A DNA stretch of 64,000 bases, from the NCBI GenBank assembly GCA_038235165.1, contig JBBSUG010000009.1:62001-126000 (forward strand), read 5' to 3'. A program made the translations under genes and the position numbers. The DNA is from GCA-002050365 sp038235165. GTDB lineage: Bacteria > Acidobacteriota > Blastocatellia > Pyrinomonadales > Pyrinomonadaceae. The stretch's first letter is position 1. Each line of letters begins with the position of its first letter. Positions 8,253-16,495 of this stretch are shown here, piece by piece. Under the pieces are notes generated by a model. That model was not told the origin of the DNA. It saw only the letters and a list, made by a program, of their open reading frames with translations, and did not search any database.

Positions 8253-9087
8253 GGTAGTGAACTAAAAGTAATGCTCAAACAATTTCTGACATTGCAGATT
8301 GTAATGAGCAATGAAATATTTAATGGCTTTTTCGTGAAACCAATCGTTCTTTGAAAACGCCAAACTTTTTCGCACGAGCCGCGACACACGTTGCCGCAGT
8401 GTGCCGTTGAAGCGTTCGATCAATGACACCTGCCCACTTTGTTTGGAACAGGCGATGTGCTGCTCTGCCGGAATCGCCAAAGCGTAGGCTTCCCAGTGAT
8501 CGGTCAAAATCAACGCCTGCGCTTTGATGACGGGCGGCACTTGCGCCCAGAGAGCCTGCGCCGAACTCTGCGAACGATTCCCGATGTGGAGCGCGATAAT
8601 TTGCCGTGTCCGCCGCTCCAAGATCAGCCAAATCCATCGTTTGCTGCTTCGCTTTTCAACGAATGACCAAAGTTCATCGGCTTCCAAGCAGAAGATTTTG
8701 ATCTCGCCAGCGACGGGTTCGATAAAATTTAAATCGGGCGGATTCTTCAGATAAAGCTGTTCGATAAAATCGATCAGCCACGTCAAAGAGATGTCCAACA
8801 CCCGACAGATGCCGCGCAAACTAATCCGTTCGAGCAGCAAAACTTTAATTAACTCGCGCTTTTCAAGCGAAACGGTTTCGTTTTTGACAACGAACTGCCG
8901 CCCGCACTGCAAACATTGATAATTCTGTTTGCCGTAATAAGTATGACCATTGCGCTTGATATGCGATAATTGGCAATGCGGACAAGTCAGATTGTCAGCT
9001 TGAGTAATTTCTTGATTGTTCATAGCTGAATCAATTACAGGAAATTAATCTTTATTTTTCAAATAGCATTACTTTCTGTTCACTACC
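8253..9087. mobile_element. IS1-family insertion sequence, 835 bp
   Basis: Terminal inverted repeats at 8253-8275 and 9065-9087 are 23 bp with two mismatches (outer ten bases GGTAGTGAAC at both ends). They enclose a single intact transposase gene. IS1 elements usually make 8-9 bp target duplications, but the flanks (AGCTTTTC on the left, TAAATTTG on the right) do not match. The element therefore probably caused, or was later joined by, a deletion that removed the rest of the GNAT gene. Confidence 0.88.
8262..9023 (-). CDS. IS1-family transposase, single ORF
   Basis: 253 residues combining the InsA-like zinc finger (CPHCQ...CLQCGRQF, residues ~14-44) and helix-turn-helix with the InsB-like DDE catalytic domain (ADELWSF, TDHWEAY, ERFNGTLRQR). 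In classical IS1 these are two ORFs joined by frameshifting; here they are one continuous frame, as in many environmental IS1 relatives. The stop codon (8262-8264) lies inside the left terminal repeat. The gene appears intact, so the element may still be active. Confidence 0.92.
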   Translation of the reverse strand: MNNQEITQADNLTCPHCQLSHIKRNGHTYYGKQNYQCLQCGRQFVVKNETVSLEKRELIKVLLLERISLRGICRVLDISLTWLIDFIEQLYLKNPPDLNFIEPVAGEIKIFCLEADELWSFVEKRSSKRWIWLILERRTRQIIALHIGNRSQSSAQALWAQVPPVIKAQALILTDHWEAYALAIPAEQHIACSKQSGQVSLIERFNGTLRQRVSRLVRKSLAFSKNDWFHEKAIKYFIAHYNLQCQKLFEHYF

Positions 9088-9167
9088 TAAATTTGATGCC
9101 GCAAATTCAGGTAAATCAAATATTGTTTCTCTTCTTAGATTTTACATTTTTAGTTTCGCGCCAACCT

Positions 9168-10559
9168 TTAGCTTTCCTTCATCCGCACTTTCAAAATCCT
9201 TCGTTTATCAACACTTTCAATCTCGAAACTGTGACCGTTGTAGTTGACTCGCTCGCCTTCGTTTAGTATTTGTCCGGCTTCCGCCATCAAAAAACCTGCG
9301 ACTGTTGTATAACTTTCCGAAACGGGCAAATTCAATTCCAGCCGCCGGTTCAAATCTTTGATGGCGAGACCGCCGTCGAGAATAAACGTGCCGTCCGGCT
9401 CCTGACTTATTTGCTCATAAGTTTCTTCGTCGTGTTCGTCGGAAATATCACCGACGATTTCTTCGAGCAAATCTTCAAGCGTGATGATTCCTTCCACGCC
9501 GCCGTGTTCGTCAACGACAAAACCAAAGTGAAATTTTTCTTTCTGCATCTGGCGCAGAACGTCTTCAAGCCGCGCCGTATCAACGACGTAAAAAGGTTTT
9601 TTCAGCACGCGCTCTAACTTGAACATTCGCGGTTTGACGAGCAAATACTGCATTATATCTTTGCCGTGCAGCACGCCGCGCATATCGTCGAGCGATTCGC
9701 CGTAAACCGGCAGCCGCGAATAGCCGTGTTCCCGAAACGCTTTGGCGATTTGTTCAAGCGTCGAATCCGCCGGAATCGCCACGATTTCCGTGCGCGGAAT
9801 CATCGCTTCTCTAACTGTCGTTTCGGAAAATTCAAAAACCTGGTTGATGAGTTTTTGTTCTTCCTCGTTCAAATGTCCGCTTTCCTGTGAAACTTTTATC
9901 AATTGGCGGATTTCGTCTTCGGTGTAACTCGATCCATGTTCACCGGAAGGATGAAGTCCGAAAAGCCTTACCGTACGCGTTCCCGTCCAATCCAAAAGTC
10001 GAATCGGATAATTAAAAATTTTGTAAAAAATTTGCAAAGGTAGGGCGATGGCAAGCGAAACTCTTTCCGACAGTTCGAGCGCGACTGTTTTCGGTGCTAA
10101 TTCGCCGAAAACGATGTGTAGAAACGTGATGAACGAAAATGCAATAGTAAAAGAAATCGTGTGCAGAACCGCTCCCGAAGAAAGAAATGTCAAACCGGTT
10201 GCATCACCTAAACTAATCAGCAAAGGCTCAAGCACATTTGCCACTGCCGGTTCGCCGACCCAACCGAGTCCGAGCGATGCCAGCGTAATACCGAGTTGCG
10301 TAGCGGAAATATAGACGTTTAGGTTATTGAGCAAGCCTAAAAGTCTGTCGGCGGACTTGTTTCCTTCGTTGACTAGAGCTTCAATGCGCGATTTTCTGAC
10401 GGCGACAAGTGCAAATTCAGACGCAACAAAAAAACCGTTGGCAAGCACCAAAACAATAACAAGAAAAATGTTAAAGACGGTTGAGGAAAAGGTTGCAGGT
10501 TCGGGAATTGTGCCGGCTTCAACGGCAAGCATTAAAAATAAACTAGCGGGGTCGTCCAT
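9168..10559 (-). CDS. CNNM/CorC-HlyC family membrane protein with CBS pair
   Basis: 463 residues. The order is an N-terminal DUF21 (CNNM) membrane domain with about four helices (residues ~20-190), two CBS domains (~220-345) and a C-terminal CorC_HlyC domain containing FGFVVDEHGGVEGIITLEDLLEEIVG. Proteins of this family are linked to magnesium or cobalt efflux; the old hemolysin label is misleading. The ATG at 10559 has no strong Shine-Dalgarno. It sits between the IS element and the NifU-like gene, with no obvious operon partner. Confidence 0.92.
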   Translation of the reverse strand: MDDPASLFLMLAVEAGTIPEPATFSSTVFNIFLVIVLVLANGFFVASEFALVAVRKSRIEALVNEGNKSADRLLGLLNNLNVYISATQLGITLASLGLGWVGEPAVANVLEPLLISLGDATGLTFLSSGAVLHTISFTIAFSFITFLHIVFGELAPKTVALELSERVSLAIALPLQIFYKIFNYPIRLLDWTGTRTVRLFGLHPSGEHGSSYTEDEIRQLIKVSQESGHLNEEEQKLINQVFEFSETTVREAMIPRTEIVAIPADSTLEQIAKAFREHGYSRLPVYGESLDDMRGVLHGKDIMQYLLVKPRMFKLERVLKKPFYVVDTARLEDVLRQMQKEKFHFGFVVDEHGGVEGIITLEDLLEEIVGDISDEHDEETYEQISQEPDGTFILDGGLAIKDLNRRLELNLPVSESYTTVAGFLMAEAGQILNEGERVNYNGHSFEIESVDKRRILKVRMKES

Positions 10560-10641
10560 TGTTTGAGTTTAGTTTATGGATTTTCTCTCGAAAATCCTCT
10601 CTTTTTTCTCCAAAAATTAAATTTCTCCGCATCCGAAGCGG

Positions 10642-11247
10642 TCAATAGTTTTTGATTATAGCACAATTGTCGCTGTTTAAAACATCCAAAATCTCTTGAA
10701 TCAAAGGTTGGCACGAGCCGCAGCCGCCTCCCGCACGGCATATCTCTGTGACTTCCTCAACAGTTTCGAGTGAATTTTTCTTGATGACGCTTTCGATAAG
10801 TTCTTCCGAAACGCCGAAACAAGTGCAGATCAAAGCCTTTTCACCGCTGAATTCTTCAACTTGTCGTGCGCGAAAATCCGACAGGGCAACTTGCAGAGCG
10901 TCCAAACATATCCGCAAACAATGTTCGCGCCCGACGGGAAATTCCCCGACGACTGCTTCAATTTGTGAGTTTAATAATTTTTTGTCCAACCCGTGAAGTT
11001 CGATTAACCGTTTGCCGACGACGATTTCCGTTAAAACGTCTGCCGCCGCAATGACGAATCCGCAGCCGTTCGATTTGAATTTTGCGCCGATAATTTCTTT
11101 CGTTACCGCGTCAATCGTCAAATAAAAACGGACAAACGTGCCGCACACAAAACTCGCCCCTGTGCCGACGGCATTTGCATTTGATAAATCACCGACATCT
11201 TGCGGCTGCTGAAATCTCTCGTCAATTTTCGGCGGATAAAAACTCAC
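10642..11247 (-). CDS. NifU-like Fe-S scaffold with BFD-type [2Fe-2S] domain
   Basis: 201 residues. The N-terminal ~130 are IscU/NifU_N-like, with Cys in FVCGTF, NGCGF and REHCLRIC at the three positions that hold the assembling cluster. The C-terminal ~60 are a BFD-like [2Fe-2S] domain with CTCFGV and GGCGSC. This is the NifU N-terminal plus middle-domain arrangement without the C-terminal Nfu domain. Probably a scaffold for Fe-S cluster assembly in the cytoplasm. No cysteine desulfurase is adjacent. Confidence 0.88.
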   Translation of the reverse strand: MSFYPPKIDERFQQPQDVGDLSNANAVGTGASFVCGTFVRFYLTIDAVTKEIIGAKFKSNGCGFVIAAADVLTEIVVGKRLIELHGLDKKLLNSQIEAVVGEFPVGREHCLRICLDALQVALSDFRARQVEEFSGEKALICTCFGVSEELIESVIKKNSLETVEEVTEICRAGGGCGSCQPLIQEILDVLNSDNCAIIKNY

Positions 11248-11254
11248 TTCTTTG

Positions 11255-11460
11255 TTCGTAATTCGTCAATCGAAAATCGTTCTGTGAATCACTAGCGATT
11301 ACCGAACGATAAACTGTTTTGGTCGTTTGTCTTTTAAGATTCGCGTCAAAAGATTTACAATTGGCATTCAACGATTTACGATTATTATTTTACCACTGTT
11401 TTGCAAAACCGCTGGCGACTAACTTTTTATGAAACGATTGACGATTAACGATTTGCGATT
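11255..11460. repeat. ATCG/CGATT-rich intergenic repeat running into the next gene
   Basis: Contains ATTCGTCAATCGAAAATCG, nearly the same as the reverse complement of bases 995-1014, followed by several ACGATTNACGATT-like words. The repeat continues into the first codons of the TlpA-like gene at 11429. A family of short interspersed repeats is the simplest reading. Confidence 0.4.
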
Positions 11461-12031
11461 GACCATTTCGTCCTTTTTCCTTTTGCCTTTAGCCTTTAGT
11501 CTTTCAGGTTGTCGTCCCGCCGCCGCACCTGTATCCGTTTCAAACAAACCGGTTTCGGTGAATAATATCCCAAAAACGAACTTGCCGCTGCCGCTGTCGA
11601 AACCACTCGGCGAAATGAGTTGGACTGGATTGAACGACGAAAAAACTCAAAAGCTTAAAGATTTGAACGGAAAAGTCGTCGTACTGGATTTTTGGGCGAC
11701 ATTCTGCCCGCCGTGTTTGGAAGAAATTCCGCATTTGAACGAACTGCAAACCAAATACGGCGCGGAAAATCTGCAAATTATCGGAGTTCACGCGGGCGAC
11801 GACGAAGACCTCGCCAAGGTGCCGGAGTTTGTCAAAAAGCTGAACGTCATTTACCCGGTTGTCACTCCCGAAAATGCTTTACTACGATTTGTCTTTGCGA
11901 CGCAGGACGAGATTCCGCAAACACTCGTTTTCGACCGCAGCGGAAATCTAGTCGAAAAGTTCGTCGGTTTTGATATAACCGTCAAAAACCGTTTGGATAA
12001 AGCGGTCGAGCAATCCGTTAACACAAAATAA
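11429..12031 (+). CDS. TlpA-like thioredoxin-fold lipoprotein
   Basis: 200 residues. An N-terminal hydrophobic segment ends in a lipobox LSGC (Cys28), so it is likely anchored in a membrane facing the periplasm. The thioredoxin domain has WATFCPPC in place of the usual WCxxC context, followed by LEEIPHL, a TlpA/ResA-like layout for periplasmic thiol-disulfide exchange. Codons 2-14 (KRLTINDLRLT) are built from the CGATT repeat that precedes the gene, so the natural start or signal peptide may have been reshaped by repeat insertion. Confidence 0.87.
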   Translation: MKRLTINDLRLTISSFFLLPLAFSLSGCRPAAAPVSVSNKPVSVNNIPKTNLPLPLSKPLGEMSWTGLNDEKTQKLKDLNGKVVVLDFWATFCPPCLEEIPHLNELQTKYGAENLQIIGVHAGDDEDLAKVPEFVKKLNVIYPVVTPENALLRFVFATQDEIPQTLVFDRSGNLVEKFVGFDITVKNRLDKAVEQSVNTK

Positions 12032-12042
12032 CCTACAAAAAG

Positions 12043-12978
12043 TCAGGCAGCCGCATTGTTTGTCTGCGAGCGTCCGAAAACTTTCTTCACCGCGCGAATC
12101 GTGTTTGAATGAATTTCAACCGTGTCGTTAATATCTTTCGCATAGCCGCCGCTCATCGTCGTGACAATCGGCACTTCGCGCTGTTTGGCGTATTCCAAAA
12201 CCATTTCATCGCGCTTCGTCAGCCCTTCAATCGTCAAGCCGAGTCGTCCGAGTTTGTCATTTTCAAACGGATCGGCACCGCCCAGATAAAACACAATATC
12301 CGGGTCGTGCATAAAAATACGCGGCAGGGCTTCGCCGAGAGTTTCCAGATATTCCGCGTCCGCCGTGCCGTCGCGCAGTTCGATGTCGAGGTTTGACTTC
12401 TCTTTGAAAAGCGGATAATTTTTCTCGCCGTGCATCGAAAATGTGAAAATTTCCTCTTCATCCCGAAAGATAAACGCCGTGCCGTTGCCTTGATGAACGT
12501 CGCAGTCAACGATCAAAATTTTTTTTGCCAAATTTTCACGCTGCAAGACTCTAATCGCAATTGCCACATCATTTAGAACGCAAAATCCCTCGCCGCGATC
12601 CGGGAAGGAGTGATGCGTTCCGCCCGCCAGATTTGAAGAAATACCGATTTCAAGTGCGTGAAACGAAGCGTTAATCGTTCCCGAAACCGCCAAAAAAGTT
12701 CGGCGCACGAGCGATTCCGACCAGGGAATTCCGAGCCGTCGAATTTCCTTTTTATCAAGCGTTCCGTTAATTAGCCGAGTCAGATAATCTTCCGTGTGAA
12801 CCAACCGCAAATCATCAATCTTCGCCGGGAGCGGTTCGATAATTTCTTCTTCTTTTATAGTTCCTTCGCTCAGTAAAATATCTCGGACGAGTTCAAATTT
12901 TTTAATCGGAAAAACGTGGTTTTCACCGATTTCGGCGTAGTAATGCGGCGAGTAAAAAAGTTTGTAATTGTTCGTCAT
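12043..12978 (-). CDS. Histone deacetylase family (AcuC-like) amidohydrolase
   Basis: 311 residues. Class HDAC signatures are all present: the His pair in GGTHHSF, the metal ligands in VDCDVHQGNGTAF and GGADPFENDKLG, and the glycine-rich GGYA near the C-terminus carrying the transition-state Tyr. It should be a zinc-dependent deacetylase acting on acetyl-lysine, acetylpolyamines or a similar small amide. No acetyl-CoA synthetase is adjacent, so the acuC role is not supported by context. It is convergent with the TlpA-like gene, 11 bp away. Confidence 0.92.
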   Translation of the reverse strand: MTNNYKLFYSPHYYAEIGENHVFPIKKFELVRDILLSEGTIKEEEIIEPLPAKIDDLRLVHTEDYLTRLINGTLDKKEIRRLGIPWSESLVRRTFLAVSGTINASFHALEIGISSNLAGGTHHSFPDRGEGFCVLNDVAIAIRVLQRENLAKKILIVDCDVHQGNGTAFIFRDEEEIFTFSMHGEKNYPLFKEKSNLDIELRDGTADAEYLETLGEALPRIFMHDPDIVFYLGGADPFENDKLGRLGLTIEGLTKRDEMVLEYAKQREVPIVTTMSGGYAKDINDTVEIHSNTIRAVKKVFGRSQTNNAAA

Positions 12979-13072
12979 TAGCGTTAGATAAAATTATGCC
13001 ATTTGCCGCGCCAATTGTGAATTCCAATTTGAAGGTCAAAAATGATAATTTTTTGACTAAATTGTTTTGCAG

Positions 13073-13149
13073 ATGGAGCGCAGGCAGTTTTGCCTGCGTG
13101 TTTTCTTTTCAATCTGCTACACGCGCAGGCAAGGCTGACTGCGCTCCAT
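13073..13149. repeat. REP-like imperfect palindrome
   Basis: Arms 13073-13102 and 13119-13149 pair over about 30 bp with few mismatches (outer ATGGAGCGCAG / CTGCGCTCCAT, inner TTGCCTGCG / CGCAGGCAA). It lies between the E1-fusion gene stop and the HDAC gene start and could end the sulfur operon transcript. It resembles the palindromes at 29035, 36425 and 53035 in placement and GC-rich arms. Confidence 0.6.
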
Positions 13150-13185
13150 TCGACCCAGCCTATTTTTGCGTAAGTATCCATTGAA

Positions 13186-14634
13186 TCAATATTTTGCCAC
13201 GCTCGAATCAACTTCGTCCGCCCAAGCCAAAATACCGCCTTTTAAGTTCAAAAGTTTGCCTTTGTATCCGTTTTCCTGCAATGCAATGATTGCTTTTGCG
13301 CTGCGCCCGCCCGCTTTGCAGTGAATAATAGCTGTCCGCGAAGAGTCAATTTCCTTCATTCGATTGACAACTTCACCGAGCGGAATCAGTTTCGTGTGCG
13401 GAATACTCGCAATTTCAACCTCAAACGGCTCGCGCACGTCAATTATTTGAACTTCCTTATCATTTTTTATTAATTCGCTTAATTCCGTGACCGAGATTTC
13501 TTCTAAAACAGGTGTTTTGTCCGGCAGATTTAACCCGCAAAATTCTTCATAATCAATCAGTTCTTTGATCGTTGCGTTCTCACCGCAAATCGGACAGTCG
13601 GGATTTTTTTTGAGTTTCAACTCGCGGAATTTCATCTTCCAAGCGTCGAACAGCAACAGCCGGTTAAGTAAAATTCCTTCCGCGCCCAAAATTACCTTCA
13701 AAACTTCGTTCGCCTGAATTGTGCCGACGATTCCGGGCAGAACGCCCAATACGCCGCCTTCCGCGCAGGAGGGAACGAGTCCCGGCGGCGGCGGTTCGGG
13801 ATATAAACAGCGATAACACGCGCCTTTTTCCGCCCAAAAAACGCTCGCCTGACCTTCAAAACGAAATATCGAGCCGTAAACATTCGGCTTTCCCGTCAGA
13901 ACGCAAGCGTCGTTGACGAGATAGCGCGTCGGGAAATTGTCCGTGCCGTCCACGACGACATCGAAATCTTTGAACAATTCGAGCGCGTTTTCGCTCGTCA
14001 ATCTGGTCTCGTGCGCTTCAATGTTTGTGTTTGGATTGATGTCTTTCAAACGATCCTGCGCCGATTCGATTTTCGGTCGCCCGACATCTTTCGTGCCGTG
14101 AATGATTTGTCTTTGCAGATTCGATTCGTCAACGACATCGAAATCAACCAGACCAATCGTGCCGATGCCCGCCGCCGCCAAATAAAGACCGAGCGGCGAA
14201 CCGAGTCCGCCTGTGCCGATCATCAAAACCCGCGCCGCTTTTAATTTTCGCTGACCTCCCAAACCGACTTCCGGCAAAATAAGATGCCGCGAATAACGGG
14301 CTATTTCTTCATTTGAAAGTTCGGGCAAATCGTTCGCCTTCGCTTCGGCGGGCGAAGAATTTCCCCCCGCAATTGACGGCACGATCAAAACTTCGCCGCC
14401 GTCTTTAACTTCCGTGTCTAAATCGTCCAAATCGCGGATGTCTTCATCGCCGACGTAAACATTGACGAAATTTCGCAGATTTCCGCCGTCGTTATAAAGA
14501 TGTTTTTTCAAATCGGCGTACTGCGCCGTCAATTTGTCTAACGCTTCGCCCGCCGTTTTTGCTTCAACTTCGATTTCCGATTGTCCGCCCGCAAATTGCC
14601 GCAGCGGTGTCGGAATTACTACTGTTACTGCCAT
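13186..14634 (-). CDS. Fused sulfur carrier (MoaD/ThiS-like) - E1 adenylyltransferase (MoeB/ThiF) - rhodanese
   Basis: 482 residues. Residues 1-91 are a beta-grasp MoaD/ThiS-like carrier ending in PSIAGG (Gly90-Gly91). A linker (~92-107) follows, then an E1 domain with GTGGLGSP (140-147), DGTDNFPTR and a Cys4 zinc site (273, 276, 347, 350). A rhodanese domain has its active Cys439 in CKAGGRS. In known pathways the E1 adenylates the carrier's terminal glycine and sulfur is moved from a persulfide to give a thiocarboxylate. Here the Gly-Gly is internal, so a protease would have to free it. GAGGT upstream of the ATG supports the start. Last gene of the operon after the JAMM gene, 12 bp apart. 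Confidence 0.9.
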   Translation of the reverse strand: MAVTVVIPTPLRQFAGGQSEIEVEAKTAGEALDKLTAQYADLKKHLYNDGGNLRNFVNVYVGDEDIRDLDDLDTEVKDGGEVLIVPSIAGGNSSPAEAKANDLPELSNEEIARYSRHLILPEVGLGGQRKLKAARVLMIGTGGLGSPLGLYLAAAGIGTIGLVDFDVVDESNLQRQIIHGTKDVGRPKIESAQDRLKDINPNTNIEAHETRLTSENALELFKDFDVVVDGTDNFPTRYLVNDACVLTGKPNVYGSIFRFEGQASVFWAEKGACYRCLYPEPPPPGLVPSCAEGGVLGVLPGIVGTIQANEVLKVILGAEGILLNRLLLFDAWKMKFRELKLKKNPDCPICGENATIKELIDYEEFCGLNLPDKTPVLEEISVTELSELIKNDKEVQIIDVREPFEVEIASIPHTKLIPLGEVVNRMKEIDSSRTAIIHCKAGGRSAKAIIALQENGYKGKLLNLKGGILAWADEVDSSVAKY

Positions 14635-14646
14635 AAAATTACCTCA

Positions 14647-15126
14647 TTATTGTAGTGGCGATCCCTTGTGGTCGCTCATTTTGATTGCGGGCGAGGACAA
14701 GCCGTCGCCCTTACTTATTTTTTCCTCATTAAAATTTGTGCGGTCGTCTTCCATCTGCCACGAACGAACACTAGCCGCTGCGCCCTGCTGAACGGAAACG
14801 ATAATGTAACTCCACACCGGCAACGCGTGATCCAAATCAAATTGCGACGGAACGGCGCGGTCGTCCGGGTGCGAATGATAATAACCGACGACATCAAGCT
14901 TGTTTGAACGCGCGTAGCGTTCGGCTTTTAAGACATCTTTCGGCGTAATCAACACACGATTGTGCTGCTGCGCTTCTGCCATCGCGTTTTCCATCGGCAA
15001 CAGTTCCGTCACCGTTTTCTTGCCGTCGTCAAAATGTCCGAGCAGCATTCCGCCGCACTCAAACGGATAAGTTTGTTCGCCGTGCGCTTCGATTTGTGCG
15101 ATTAATTCTTCGGTTATTGCAATCAT
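14647..15126 (-). CDS. JAMM/MPN+ metalloprotease (Mec/HcyD-like)
   Basis: 159 residues with the zinc protease signature HSHPDDRAVPSQFD (HxHP, Ser and Asp ligands) and an upstream glutamate in ECGGMLLG. Prokaryotic JAMM proteases of this type cut after the Gly-Gly of small sulfur carriers, as Mec does on CysO and HcyD on HcyS. Its ATG overlaps the TGA of the PLP enzyme gene (ATGA), so translation is coupled. Next to a carrier whose Gly-Gly is buried in a fusion, its likely job is to release that carrier, to cut an adduct, or both. Confidence 0.9.
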   Translation of the reverse strand: MIAITEELIAQIEAHGEQTYPFECGGMLLGHFDDGKKTVTELLPMENAMAEAQQHNRVLITPKDVLKAERYARSNKLDVVGYYHSHPDDRAVPSQFDLDHALPVWSYIIVSVQQGAAASVRSWQMEDDRTNFNEEKISKGDGLSSPAIKMSDHKGSPLQ

Positions 15127-16307
15127 ATATTAAGAGCCTGTTCAATATCTTCAATAATATCATTTGCATCTTCGATGCCGACCGAAATTCGCACAAGTCC
15201 GTCGGAAATTCCCAAATCGGCGCGGCGTTTTGGCGAAAGTTCGCGGTGCGACGACGACGACGAATGCGAAACGAGCGTGTAAACATCGCCCAAACTCGTC
15301 GCGCGAACGCATAATTTCAAATTGTCCATAAACTTCCAAGCCGCTTCCCGCGTGTCTTCTTTTAATCTTATCGAAACGAGTGCGCCGCCGAAATCACCGC
15401 GCAACATTTTTTTCGTCAGCGTTTTATCGTCCAAATTCGGATAATAAACTTTGCCGATGTGTTCGTTTTGCGCCAGATGTTCCGCCAAAACCGCCGCATT
15501 CGCGCATTGTTTTTCCATTCGCAAACCCAGCGTTTTCACACCGCGCAAAATATGATGCGCTTCCCAAACACTTAAAATCCCGCCGACCAATTTCTTTACT
15601 CCGTTGAGCGTCGGAAAGTCGAATTCGTTGTTTGAAATAACGATTCCGCCGGTCGCGTCGGCGTGTCCGCTCAGATATTTTGTCGCCGAATGCACCGAAA
15701 AATCCGCGCCGAAATCCAGCGGTCGGCACAAAAAAGGCGATGCGAAAGTGTTATCAACGATCAACTTTGCATCTGCTTGATGGGCAATGAGCGCAACTTT
15801 TTCGAGATCGCAAATTTTCAAAAGCGGATTTGAAATCGTTTCCGCCAGCAAAACACGCGGTTTCAATTCTTCGACGCGGCTTTTCAATTCATCTAAATTA
15901 TTAAAATCGGCGGTTTTTGTCTTCACGCCGTAAACACCGAAAATCTTTTTTAATAAATCAAAAGTTGCGCCATATAAGTCCTGCGACGCGAGAACAACCG
16001 AGGCGTTCGTAATTTCGCAAGCGGCGAGTGCCGCGTGAATCGCCGCCATCCCGGAACCGAAGGCGACCGCGACTTTCCCGTTTTCAATCGCCGTCAAAGC
16101 ATCTTCGAGCGCGGCGACCGTGGGATTTCCGTAGCGCGAATAAACATAATCGCCGTCCTCACCCGCAAAAACCGCATCCATCTCCGCCATCGAATCGTAA
16201 GTGTAGGTCGCCGAAGTATAAATCGGTGTCGCCACCGGCTTCCCGACCGGCTGCCCGCGCCGTTCGCCCGCGTGGACGAGTTGTGTCTCAATCGAATGTT
16301 CGCTCAT
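15123..16307 (-). CDS. PLP-dependent trans-sulfuration enzyme (cystathionine gamma-synthase / O-acylhomoserine sulfhydrylase family)
   Basis: About 394 residues from the ATG at 16307; an in-frame TTG at 16319 is less likely. The Cys/Met-metabolism PLP fold is clear: YSRYGNPT, SGMAAIHAAL, the DNTFASP segment and the PLP lysine in SATKYLSGHAD. The family makes or breaks C-S bonds in cysteine, homocysteine and methionine metabolism. MetB, MetC, MetY and MetZ cannot be separated by eye, though the length fits MetB/MetZ better than MetY (~430). First gene of the operon with the JAMM protease and E1 fusion, behind a SAM-II-like leader and terminator, which points to methionine synthesis. Confidence 0.9.
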   Translation of the reverse strand: MSEHSIETQLVHAGERRGQPVGKPVATPIYTSATYTYDSMAEMDAVFAGEDGDYVYSRYGNPTVAALEDALTAIENGKVAVAFGSGMAAIHAALAACEITNASVVLASQDLYGATFDLLKKIFGVYGVKTKTADFNNLDELKSRVEELKPRVLLAETISNPLLKICDLEKVALIAHQADAKLIVDNTFASPFLCRPLDFGADFSVHSATKYLSGHADATGGIVISNNEFDFPTLNGVKKLVGGILSVWEAHHILRGVKTLGLRMEKQCANAAVLAEHLAQNEHIGKVYYPNLDDKTLTKKMLRGDFGGALVSIRLKEDTREAAWKFMDNLKLCVRATSLGDVYTLVSHSSSSSHRELSPKRRADLGISDGLVRISVGIEDANDIIEDIEQALNI

Positions 16308-16342
16308 AAATTCCAACAATCCAAAAATCTAAAATCTAAAAC

Positions 16343-16380
16343 AAAAAAAGCTCTCGTGCTAAATAAACACGAGAGCTTTT
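16343..16380 (-). terminator. Leader terminator of the sulfur operon
   Basis: Read on the minus strand, arms 16380-16368 and 16358-16346 form a perfect 13-bp stem with a 9-nt loop, followed by a T-run reaching 16343. It lies 36 nt upstream of the PLP enzyme start and downstream of the SAM-II-like aptamer, so it can act as an attenuator inside the operon leader. Confidence 0.82.
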
Positions 16381-16395
16381 GAAGTTTCTCTTTGC

Positions 16396-16447
16396 AGTTG
16401 TTTAGCAGTTTTTTAAGTGGAGCAAGTTTGAACTTAAATCGCCACTT
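16396..16447 (-). promoter_or_regulatory. SAM-II (SAM_alpha-type) riboswitch aptamer
   Basis: On the minus strand a P1 stem AAGTGG (16447-16442) / CCACTT (16420-16415) encloses GATTTAA, GTT and then TTGC (16425-16422). Downstream, GCTAAA (16406-16401) is followed by CAAC. TTGC pairs with GC(T)AA, leaving the conserved U unpaired, and GTT pairs with AAC, giving the pseudoknot topology of SAM-II. The elements GTGG-GATTT, TTGC, CCAC and GCTAAA match the class as remembered from alphaproteobacterial metX/metA leaders. The operon behind it is a methionine/cysteine enzyme, as expected. Confidence 0.8.
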
Positions 16448-16495
16448 TGTTTGCTTTCAAAAACATTTTGAAAGTCAGTTAAAGAACTAATCTGC

